Shown: positions 1 to 6,388 of the stretch, piece by piece
Numbering within the stretch: position 1 is the stretch's first letter
How the letters are laid out: each line of letters begins with the position of its first letter
DNA from: Conexibacter sp. S30A1
GTDB lineage: Bacteria > Actinomycetota > Thermoleophilia > Solirubrobacterales > Solirubrobacteraceae
NCBI RefSeq assembly: GCF_023330665.1
Contig: NZ_CP097127.1
Coordinates: forward strand, 3,286,001-3,350,000
Direction of reading: 5' to 3'
Length of the DNA stretch: 64,000 bases
Position numbers and translations under genes: made by a program
The notes under the pieces: generated by a model
Database searches by the model: none
What the model was told of the DNA's origin: nothing
What the model saw: the letters and a program-made list of their open reading frames with translations, nothing else

Positions 1-236
1 CGCGTGCCTTGTCCGCCGGGAACGAGCACGATGTCCGGGGTCGGGGCCCTCGCGTAGCGGATGGTCGCGACCGCCTCAACGCCCTGGCTGCTCGCAACCG
101 GCCCCGCCTCGGGACCGATGAACTCGACTGCGAGGTGGTCGGGCACCAGGCCGAACAGCTCCACCGGCCCGAACACGTCCAGCAGCTCGAATCCCTCGAA
201 GAGCACGACGGAAAGGCGACGCGGGTCGTTGGGCAC
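1..236 (-). CDS. DJ-1/PfpI family protein, N-terminal part (cut by window edge)
   Basis: Reading the minus strand from GTG at 236 gives 78 codons that run off the left edge. The protein opens with VVLFEGFELLDVFGPVE, the first strand and helix typical of DJ-1/PfpI (ThiJ, isonitrile hydratase-like, or the amidase domain of GlxA-type regulators). It later shows DIVLVPGGQGT, the glycine turn that precedes the nucleophile elbow. The nucleophilic cysteine would lie beyond the window, so enzyme versus regulator cannot be decided. An in-frame TAA lies four codons before the GTG, which limits the start. No good ribosome binding site is visible. Family call is firm, exact function open. Confidence 0.8.
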   Translation of the reverse strand, partial: MPNDPRRLSVVLFEGFELLDVFGPVELFGLVPDHLAVEFIGPEAGPVASSQGVEAVATIRYARAPTPDIVLVPGGQGT

Positions 237-442
237 CGGCGACGCTTACGAAAGCCCCACTACCGCGAGCACCCGCGCACCGCATATATGACTAATCCTG
301 AGCCTGCTTTGCTCCCTTCTCTGGACTCGCGTAGGTTCCGTAGCGTCGCCGATGTCGTTGGCGGTGACGTCAGTCCGCGACAGTCTTTGACTACTCCGAG
401 CACGACGCGCAGGTGCTGGCCGTGCTGGCTGGCTGAGCCTCG

Positions 443-862
443 TCAGGCAGCCGGTACGGGCACGGGACGGAGGTCGAGTCCAGGAATGCCCTCGAAATCC
501 TTGGAGTTGCCGGTGTAGAGCGGCAGACCGTTCGCGATGGCTGTCGCCGCGATGAGCGCATCGAAGGCCCGCGCTCGGCGCTTGCCGCCCTCGGCATGCA
601 GGTGCGCGGCGATCGGCGCGAACATCTGCGCACAGGCGGCGTCGAACGGCAGCATCTCCACCTCGGCGGCCAGTTGAACGTGCTGCTGGCGCCTGGCGCG
701 TTCGGCCGGATCGTCCACAAGCAGCGGCCCGAGTGAAAGCTCGGCGAGAGTGATTGCACTCAGGCAGACTTGGGCGGGCAGCGAGTCGCCGGGACTGGCC
801 ACCCGCTCACTGTGGATGAACGTCGATGTGTCTAGCAACCCGCGCTCAGGATTGCTGGGCAC
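443..862 (-). CDS. PIN-domain ribonuclease toxin, VapC-like
   Basis: A 139-residue protein with the PIN fold pattern: LLDTSTFIH near the N-terminus with acidic Asp11, Glu41 in TLAELSLG, and Asp101 in AFDALIAATA, followed by TGNSKDF with Asp122. These acidic residues bind the Mg2+ or Mn2+ used for RNA cleavage in VapC toxins. It lies directly downstream of, and overlaps by 17 bases, a small gene encoding a Phd/YefM-like antitoxin, the usual antitoxin-first order. The pair is therefore read as a type II toxin-antitoxin operon on the minus strand. The RNA target cannot be predicted from sequence. Confidence 0.88.
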   Translation of the reverse strand: MPSNPERGLLDTSTFIHSERVASPGDSLPAQVCLSAITLAELSLGPLLVDDPAERARRQQHVQLAAEVEMLPFDAACAQMFAPIAAHLHAEGGKRRARAFDALIAATAIANGLPLYTGNSKDFEGIPGLDLRPVPVPAA

Positions 863-1115
863 GCGCGTACGGGTCGTCGATGGTCTGGTCGATGACCGCG
901 TCTATGTCGGCGCGCAGGCGGTCCGCATCCATCGCCGACAGCTTCCGCTTGCGCGCCAGGAGCTCGGCCGTGGTCAGATAGCGGCCTTTAATCGGGCGCA
1001 GCTCCGCGACCGGCGCGCCATGCGACGTGACGGTCAGCGTCTCGCCCTCCTGCACGCGTGCCAGGACCTCTCCGCCGTGGTTTCGAAGGTCTCTGACCGT
1101 GACATTCGCGCCCAT
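846..1115 (-). CDS. Phd/YefM-type antitoxin (VapB-like)
   Basis: An 89-residue protein beginning MGANVTVRDLRNHGGEVLARV and continuing GETLTVTSHGAPVAELRPI, which is the Phd/YefM antitoxin pattern (N-terminal DNA-binding dimer). The C-terminal half, rich in Arg, Asp and Leu, would wrap around the toxin. It precedes and overlaps the PIN toxin gene by 17 bases, so the two are co-translated. By analogy with the family it should repress its own promoter. The upstream region contains a large imperfect inverted repeat (1180-1300), but whether that is an operator is unknown. Confidence 0.87.
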   Translation of the reverse strand: MGANVTVRDLRNHGGEVLARVQEGETLTVTSHGAPVAELRPIKGRYLTTAELLARKRKLSAMDADRLRADIDAVIDQTIDDPYARAQQS

Positions 1116-1179
1116 GTATCACACGGTATCACCGTCCAGGGGCGAAGTCGATCGCTTCGTAGCCCTGGAGTGGCCCCTC

Positions 1180-1300
1180 TGACCGCCCCTCGGCCCCAAA
1201 TCTCCGCTCTGGCATGAGCTTTGTGCACGTGGTGCGCTGCCATCGCCCCAAGTGCACAAAGCTCGCTCGCGGCGGGAGGTTTGGGGGCTGGAGGCGGTCA
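1180..1300. repeat. Long imperfect inverted repeat with perfect 13-bp core
   Basis: Two 49-base arms (1180-1228 and 1252-1300) face each other across a 23-base loop. The inner 13 bases are perfect (GAGCTTTGTGCAC at 1216-1228 against GTGCACAAAGCTC at 1252-1264). The outer parts match at roughly three quarters of positions by my hand alignment. It lies between the 3' end of the S9 peptidase gene and the start of the VapB-like gene, both on the minus strand. The size is more than a usual terminator needs. A decayed small mobile element or a dispersed palindromic repeat is possible. Confidence 0.7.
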
Positions 1301-1346
1301 AGGAAGCCGCGATGCCCGCCGCCGAACGCGAGCCTTGCGCCGACCG

Positions 1347-3368
1347 TCAGGCGTTCGGCTTGCGGCGTTTGCGCGCTGGCCGCGTGGCCACGGCGGCGCG
1401 CCCAGTTTTGACGCCGCCGTGCTTGGCCAGGAACGCGAGTATCCGGTTGAGGCGGTCCTCGCTCTGCGACGGCGGCGCGCCAAAGTCGGCTATGGACATG
1501 TGCGACCCACCCGGGTAGCGCACGTACTCGACCTCCCTGTGGTGCCAGCGCAGGCCGGTATAGAGCGCGTCTGCCTGGTCGGGCGGGCAACGCAGGTCGC
1601 CCTCGAAGACGTACAGCAGCACGGGCGTGTTCACGTTGGGCACGTGTTTGAGCGGCGAGCGCTCCTGCAGCACACCGCTTGGATCCCAGGGGTCGCCACC
1701 AAGCTCCTCGGCCAGCCACGGGCCGGCATCGCTCGCGCCGAACTCGGCGACCAGATCGATCACGGGCGCGCCCACACAGGCCGCCCGGAACCGGTCCGTG
1801 TGGCCGATGATCCAGGCCGACATGTAGCCGCCGTAGGAGTAGCCGCCCACGAACTGGCGATCCTCGTCAGCCAGGCCGCGCCGGATCGCATCATCGGCAC
1901 ACGCGAGCAGGTCGTGGTAATCCTCGCCTCCCCAGTCCTCGTTGACCGCCATTGCGAACTGCTCGCCGTAGCCGATGCTGCCGCGCGGGTTCGGCAAAAC
2001 GACCGCATAACCGGCGGCGGCGAGCACCTGGTAGCTGTAGAACACAGGGTCGAGGGGGTTCCACATCTGGGGGCCACCGTGAATCTCGAGGAACATCGGC
2101 GGCGGGCGCTCGCCGGAGCGGGGGCTGATGATGAAGTACTCAATCTCCTTGCCATCTCGCGCCCTGGCGCTGAGGCGCTTGGCCGGCAAAAGCTCAAAGG
2201 CATCCAGAACGCCCCTACCTGCGTCGCTCACCCGGCGGGCGCGACCGTTCTCCGCGTCTAGGTCAAGGCAGAAGACCTCGGTCGGTTTATCGACCCAGGT
2301 GGCGGTGAAGGCTGCCAAGAGTGTCTTACCGCGCCTAGCGACGCTCACGCCCATGACCTGCCGGTCACCGGTGACAACGGTCCGCGGCAGCCGCTCGCCG
2401 AGCCTGGCGCGCTGCATGCTGATCGTGCCGTGGTCGGCGACGCAGAAGAGCAGCTCACGGTTTGAGATCCAGGTGTAGGCGCTACCCGAGAGCCCTGCCG
2501 TGATCGGGCGGTCAAGGTCGGCTGCCACCGGCATGGGCTGGTCCGAACCGTCGGCCGGCATCACCTGCAGGCGTTGGTTGCGGCCCACCAGTGGCCGGGC
2601 GGAGCCGACCGTGCCAAGAAACGCGATCTGCTTGCCGTCGGGCGAGAACGCTGGCTCTGACCCGTCGAGCACCCTCGACACGGCCTTGCGCGAGCGTCCT
2701 TGGGCGGTCGGGATCAGCCAGAGATCCGTGAAGAGCAGGTCGTCGTCGCGCTGACGCGTGCGGTTTGAGAAGCAGGCGATCACGCTGCCGTCCGGCGACC
2801 AGCACGGCTGACTGTGGTCATAGTCACCGGTGGTCAGCTGTCGCAGCGACCCGTCAGCGACGGTGTAGATGAAGAGCTGGTTGCGGCCGGCGAGGTAGCC
2901 GCGCCCGTCGAGCCGGTTGAGCAGACCGCGGACCACCTTCGGCGCGCTCTCTCTGCTCGGGCCGTCCGCTGCGGGCGGCTCAGCGATCACGGTGACCACC
3001 AACACCAACGCGTGCCCGGACGCCGACCACGCCAGAAAACTCACCGGTCCGGGCGCTTTGACCCGCAGTGGCACGCCTCCAGCCAGCGGCGCGAGGTGCA
3101 GCGCGGGCGAGTCCTCGACCACCGACAGATATGCGAGATAACGCCCGTCAGGGGACCACCTTGGAGTGCTGTCACCGGGACCCTCGGTGAAACGGCGAGG
3201 CGCGCCACCCTCGCTCGGCGCCACCATGATGTTGGTGACCGGCCGGTCGAGATCGCGGTCGAGCGCGGTCTGCACCCAGGCGATCTGGGCGCCGTCCGCA
3301 GACAGCTGTGCGTCACCCACCCACCGAACACTGCCCAGATCTCTCGCCTCAAGCGGCTTGCGTCCCAT
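1347..3368 (-). CDS. S9 family serine peptidase (prolyl oligopeptidase / acylaminoacyl-peptidase type)
   Basis: A 673-residue protein if started at the ATG at 3368 (MGRKPLEARDLG). The first ~400 residues contain WSPDG and FSPDG repeats of a TolB/WD40-like beta-propeller. The C-terminal alpha/beta-hydrolase domain has the nucleophile elbow GGYSYGGYMSAW with Ser511, the acid Asp591 in FEGDLRCPPDQAD, and His623 in PGGSHM. These form the catalytic triad of S9C dipeptidyl or acylaminoacyl peptidases. No signal peptide is obvious, so it is probably cytoplasmic and trims short peptides. It ends in a basic tail (RPARKRRKPNA). An in-frame GTG/ATG extension to 3440 exists but would overlap the neighbouring TA operator region. 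Confidence 0.92.
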   Translation of the reverse strand: MGRKPLEARDLGSVRWVGDAQLSADGAQIAWVQTALDRDLDRPVTNIMVAPSEGGAPRRFTEGPGDSTPRWSPDGRYLAYLSVVEDSPALHLAPLAGGVPLRVKAPGPVSFLAWSASGHALVLVVTVIAEPPAADGPSRESAPKVVRGLLNRLDGRGYLAGRNQLFIYTVADGSLRQLTTGDYDHSQPCWSPDGSVIACFSNRTRQRDDDLLFTDLWLIPTAQGRSRKAVSRVLDGSEPAFSPDGKQIAFLGTVGSARPLVGRNQRLQVMPADGSDQPMPVAADLDRPITAGLSGSAYTWISNRELLFCVADHGTISMQRARLGERLPRTVVTGDRQVMGVSVARRGKTLLAAFTATWVDKPTEVFCLDLDAENGRARRVSDAGRGVLDAFELLPAKRLSARARDGKEIEYFIISPRSGERPPPMFLEIHGGPQMWNPLDPVFYSYQVLAAAGYAVVLPNPRGSIGYGEQFAMAVNEDWGGEDYHDLLACADDAIRRGLADEDRQFVGGYSYGGYMSAWIIGHTDRFRAACVGAPVIDLVAEFGASDAGPWLAEELGGDPWDPSGVLQERSPLKHVPNVNTPVLLYVFEGDLRCPPDQADALYTGLRWHHREVEYVRYPGGSHMSIADFGAPPSQSEDRLNRILAFLAKHGGVKTGRAAVATRPARKRRKPNA

Positions 3369-3460
3369 GCTCCCGACCCGAGTCTCCCAGATCCCCGGCT
3401 CCGCGACAACTCCTGGCATCAGCGATGAGCAGGCAACCATGCAGTTGTTGCTGGCATCAC

Positions 3461-3475
3461 AGCAGCAATGCTGCT
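3461..3475. promoter_or_regulatory. Candidate TA operator dyad
   Basis: AGCAGCA-A-TGCTGCT is a palindrome with a single unpaired centre, ending 13 bases before the antitoxin start at 3488. An upstream TTGCTG element (3448-3453) repeats the half-site in inverted orientation. FitA/VapB antitoxins bind such dyads to repress their own operon. Position and symmetry support an operator, but there is no direct proof. Confidence 0.45.
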
Positions 3476-3487
3476 AAAGTGCAGCTA

Positions 3488-3724
3488 GTGGGTGTGGCAA
3501 TCACGGTTCGGGACGTGCCCGACGATGTTCGGGACGAGCTTGCAGCAAGGGCTGCGCGCGCCGGCAAGTCGCTGCAGGAGTACCTGCGCGCGATGCTGAT
3601 CGACGCGACCGCGCACCCGCCGGTCGCGGATGTGATCGCCCGCGCGCGCGGGCGGGTGGAGGCGACAGGCGCGCGCGTTGATGCTGCGGCGATCCTCGTC
3701 GCCCGTGACGCTGACCGCCGGTGA
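3488..3724 (+). CDS. FitA-like ribbon-helix-helix antitoxin
   Basis: A 78-residue protein starting at GTG (VGVAITVRDVPDDVRDEL), with a second possible GTG two codons later. The segment ITVRDVPDDVRDELAARAA followed by GKSLQEYLRAML is the N-terminal ribbon-helix-helix domain of FitA/VapB-type antitoxins. The remainder would bind the toxin. It directly precedes a PIN-domain gene, with the stop codon overlapping the toxin start (GTGA). The conserved domain begins right at the GTG, which is why the longer in-frame extension was not used. Confidence 0.85.
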   Translation: MGVAITVRDVPDDVRDELAARAARAGKSLQEYLRAMLIDATAHPPVADVIARARGRVEATGARVDAAAILVARDADRR

Positions 3725-4119
3725 GCCGGCGAGTCGTCTGCGATGCCTCGGCGATCGTGGCCATGCTGCTGGATGGCGGGCCGGATGGCCGCTGGGCGAC
3801 CAGCGAGCTGAGCGATGCGGGCCTGCTGGCGCCGAGCCTGATCGAGTTCGAAGCCGCCAACATCATCCGCCGCCACGAGCTGGCCGGGCTGATCAGCGCC
3901 GATCAGGCGGCCCAGGCGCACCTCGATCTGCTCCATCTCGCCATCGAACAGTGGCCGTATGAGCTGCTCGCCAAGCGCGCCTGGGAGCTGCGAGACAACC
4001 TGTCGACCTACGACGGCAGCTACGTTGCGCTCGCCGAACTCACCAGCACTGCCCTGGTCACGCTGGACAGGCGCATCGCCGCCGCTCCCGGCCTGCGCTG
4101 CGCGGTCAGCACGCCGTAG
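3721..4119 (+). CDS. PIN-domain ribonuclease toxin, FitB/VapC-like
   Basis: A 132-residue PIN protein with start GTG overlapping the antitoxin stop by four bases. Acidic positions fit the family: Asp8 in VVCDASAIV, Glu44 in LIEFEAANII, Asp98 in STYDGSYVALAE and Asp116 in VTLDRRIA. This is the classical four-acid metal site of VapC/FitB nucleases. Together with the upstream gene it makes a complete type II TA operon, the second within 4 kb. The two PIN toxins share little sequence beyond the acidic residues, so they look independently acquired rather than a recent duplication. Confidence 0.9.
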   Translation: MSRRVVCDASAIVAMLLDGGPDGRWATSELSDAGLLAPSLIEFEAANIIRRHELAGLISADQAAQAHLDLLHLAIEQWPYELLAKRAWELRDNLSTYDGSYVALAELTSTALVTLDRRIAAAPGLRCAVSTP

Positions 4120-4159
4120 CACCGGCCGACACCCAGCAGCCATGTCGGGACCTCGTCCT

Positions 4160-4627
4160 TCACGTCTGGTGCCCGCTGGCCAGGCTGCTTGAGGCCGCGA
4201 TCTCCCACAGCCGCTTGGCGTCATTCTGCAGGCAGCGATCCGAGCGGTGCATCTGCACCTGGGCGAACTCCGCAAGCGTCATGTAGCGCACCGCGCGCAT
4301 TCGCTCCTCCCGCCGTCCGATCCTGAACTCGTGGCTGGCCAGCGCGACCGGCAGGGCAAGCTTCAACCACGGGTAGCTGGCGTTTTGGGAGAGCCCGACG
4401 CTCGGGTGCACGAGCCCGCTGTCGATCGCCGCCACCGCCACTCCCAGCTCCTCGTCGATCTCGCGCTTTAGGCACTGCTCGAGCGTCTCTCCGTGCTCCC
4501 AGCCGCCGCCCGGAAGCTCCCAGGTCAGGTCGCTGTTCTGCAGGATCAGCAGGCGTCCCGCGCCGTCTGCCACCAGCGCCTTGACCGACACGCGGTAGAA
4601 CGGACTCGGCATCCCATGGCCGGTCAT
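4160..4627 (-). CDS. NUDIX hydrolase
   Basis: A 155-residue protein from ATG 4627. It carries a complete Nudix box, G41-x5-E47-x7-R55-E56-x2-E59-E60-L-G, in the segment GGGWEHGETLEQ...KREIDEELG. This box binds Mg2+ and cleaves nucleoside diphosphates linked to another group. The preceding LPGGGWE and the following VHPSV strand fit the fold. The substrate cannot be told. The start lies just downstream of the GNAT gene's stop (4635), so the two genes are probably one minus-strand transcription unit. A second ATG five codons on is possible. Confidence 0.88.
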   Translation of the reverse strand: MTGHGMPSPFYRVSVKALVADGAGRLLILQNSDLTWELPGGGWEHGETLEQCLKREIDEELGVAVAAIDSGLVHPSVGLSQNASYPWLKLALPVALASHEFRIGRREERMRAVRYMTLAEFAQVQMHRSDRCLQNDAKRLWEIAASSSLASGHQT

Positions 4628-4634
4628 CGGCAGC

Positions 4635-5132
4635 TCACCGAAACCAGTAACGGCGCTTGGGTGCGCCGTCGCCGGCGACGACTGACTCGAACTCACCACC
4701 GCAGCGCTCGATCACCCCGGCCGAAGCGATGTTGTCGACGTCGCAGGTGACGAGCACCGGTTCGATCCCGAGCGACCGCGCGACCACCAGCGACTGACGC
4801 AGGATCTCGGTGCCGTACCCGCGGCGGCGCTCGGCGGGCATGACCGCGTAGCCGATGTGCCCGCCGTAGCGGGCAAGCCAGTCGTTGAGCTCGTGCCTGA
4901 TCGATGCGCGTCCCACCAGGCGGCCGTCGTCCACGGCCGCCAGGAAGGTGGTGGGCACCCAGCGAGTCGGCAGCAGCTCGCCATGCCGGTTGGCCTCGCG
5001 GCGTCGCAGGTATTCCCACCATGGGTCGCTGGGCACGTAGTCGAGCAGGAACGGAAACTCGGCCCGCATCTCCTCGTGCGCGGCCCGGGCGGCCAGCTCG
5101 TCATCAGCCCGAAAGGGACGCAGCCGCAGCAC
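4635..5132 (-). CDS. GNAT family N-acetyltransferase
   Basis: A 165-residue protein with the acetyl-CoA-binding signature MPAERRRGYGTEIL (V/I-x-P-x-x-R-x-x-G-x-G/A) at about residues 98-111. It also has the family's beta-strand pattern and a typical C-terminal DNIASAGVIERCGGEFE segment, where a second strand pairs with the cofactor. It belongs to the same subgroup as proteins annotated as predicted acetyltransferases acting on small molecules or protein N-termini. Acceptor unknown. It sits upstream of the NUDIX gene with the same orientation. Confidence 0.85.
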   Translation of the reverse strand: MLRLRPFRADDELAARAAHEEMRAEFPFLLDYVPSDPWWEYLRRREANRHGELLPTRWVPTTFLAAVDDGRLVGRASIRHELNDWLARYGGHIGYAVMPAERRRGYGTEILRQSLVVARSLGIEPVLVTCDVDNIASAGVIERCGGEFESVVAGDGAPKRRYWFR

Positions 5133-5150
5133 GCGGCCTCGCGCCCGATG

Positions 5151-5423
5151 TCAGGCTAGACCCTCGCGCGCCTCGCGCACGAGTGTCACTGCCTCAGGGA
5201 ACACGACCGCCATCGTGGCGCGCAGCTGCTCTGCCTGCTGCTCGGTGGTCCCCTGGATGTTCATGCGGTTAATGGCCGCGACCGTCAGGTCCACGGCCAG
5301 CTTGATCGCATTGTCCGCCCAGGCGATCCGCTGAGCGCCCTGCATCTGCTCGGCGAACTCACCTAGCCGCCGCTGAATCTCGTCTGGGTCCCCGAAGAGA
5401 CCGCCAAAGCCGCTGCCTTCCAT
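5151..5423 (-). CDS. Hypothetical protein, 90 residues
   Basis: A small soluble protein with a Gly-rich N-terminus (MEGSGFGGLFGDPDEIQ) followed by helical segments, LGEFAEQMQGAQRIAWADNAIKLA and a C-terminal acidic helix ending AREGLA. No family was recognised. No membrane segment and no catalytic motif. Codon usage matches its neighbours, and the gene begins only 46 bases from the divergent membrane-protein gene at 5470, so they share a promoter region. Possibly the first gene of the minus-strand unit with the GNAT and NUDIX genes. Confidence 0.65.
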   Translation of the reverse strand: MEGSGFGGLFGDPDEIQRRLGEFAEQMQGAQRIAWADNAIKLAVDLTVAAINRMNIQGTTEQQAEQLRATMAVVFPEAVTLVREAREGLA

Positions 5424-5469
5424 GACCCAATCGTACTCCCTCGGCGCGCTTCTCTAACATCGCCTGCGA

Positions 5470-6324
5470 ATGGCGATCGTCTCAGACCAGGTTCAGTACG
5501 AGTCGCGCACCCGTTCGCGCTGGGCGGTGGTCGCCTTTGTCGCGGCGATCGGCCTGGTCCTGTCCCAACTTCTCGAGCTCTCCGGACCCCAGCCGCCGGT
5601 CAGCGAAGCGACCGTCACCCTGATCACCGAGAACGCCCGCGCGACCATCGACCTGATCGGCTCGGCCGTCGACATGATCGGTCTGCTGGCCATGTCCGCC
5701 CTGGTCTACTGGCTGCACCGAATCTCCCAGGCGCGCGAGCCGACGCTGCGGACCGCGACCCGCTGGACGGCGTCCGGTGGCGCCGCGATCGCGGCGGTGA
5801 TGGCGATGGTGTACACCGTGCTGTTCACGATCAAGGCCCACCAGTTCGTCACCACCGGCAACCAGGGCTACCCGGAGGCGGCGCACCTGTTCAGCTCGTC
5901 CATCTGGTTCCTGCCACAGCTCGTGCTCGAACTCGGTGACCTGCTGATGGCGGTCGGCGTCGTGCTGGTCGTCCTGAGCGTCATGCGCGTCGGCCTGATC
6001 CCGCGCACGATCGGCTACGCGGGCGTGGTTGCGGGCGCGCTGTTCATCATCGGCGTGCCGCTGCTGACCCCGATCGTTCAGGGCTTCTGGCTGGCCTCAA
6101 CCGCGGTGCTGCTCTACCGCCGCTGGCCGAGCGGCGACCCTCCGGCCTGGGAGAGCGGCACAGCGATGCCGTGGACGCCACTGCAGCGCGGACCCGACCA
6201 GCGCGGCACCAAGGCGCAGCGCCGCCGCCGTGTCTCAGACTCAGAGGTATTTGCCGCGGTCGAGTCACACGAGACGCCGCCGAACCCCCGGGCCGGGCGC
6301 GCCAAGCGCAAGCGCCGCAAGTAG
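5470..6324 (+). CDS. Integral membrane protein of unknown function
   Basis: A 284-residue protein with about six hydrophobic segments, for example WAVVAFVAAIGLVLSQLL near residue 20, IAAVMAMVYTVLFTI near 110, LGDLLMAVGVVLVVLSVM near 155 and YAGVVAGALFIIGVPLL near 185. A positively charged, probably cytoplasmic C-terminal tail follows (GTKAQRRRRVSD, AGRAKRKRRK). The arrangement resembles DUF4386-like actinobacterial membrane proteins, but I would not assign it. It ends before a strong hairpin shared with the convergent acs gene. Confidence 0.7.
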   Translation: MAIVSDQVQYESRTRSRWAVVAFVAAIGLVLSQLLELSGPQPPVSEATVTLITENARATIDLIGSAVDMIGLLAMSALVYWLHRISQAREPTLRTATRWTASGGAAIAAVMAMVYTVLFTIKAHQFVTTGNQGYPEAAHLFSSSIWFLPQLVLELGDLLMAVGVVLVVLSVMRVGLIPRTIGYAGVVAGALFIIGVPLLTPIVQGFWLASTAVLLYRRWPSGDPPAWESGTAMPWTPLQRGPDQRGTKAQRRRRVSDSEVFAAVESHETPPNPRAGRAKRKRRK

Positions 6325-6338
6325 GCGGGGCCGTCAGC

Positions 6339-6370
6339 CGGTGGGGGTGGCCCGCTGGCCACCCCCACCG
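6339..6370. terminator. GC-rich hairpin between convergent genes
   Basis: A perfect 14-bp stem (6339-6352 with 6357-6370) closes a CGCT tetraloop, between the stop at 6324 (+) and the stop of acs at 6389 (-). No T-run follows on either strand. The position argues for a bidirectional terminator of the U-less type common in high-GC actinobacteria. Confidence 0.75.
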
Positions 6371-6388
6371 CCGCAGCGCTCCGGCGGC

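Noticed and set aside
9-518. Plus-strand open frame at the left edge
   Set aside because: The opposite strand at 1-236 encodes a DJ-1/PfpI-type protein, and the stretch overlapping the PIN gene is its shadow.
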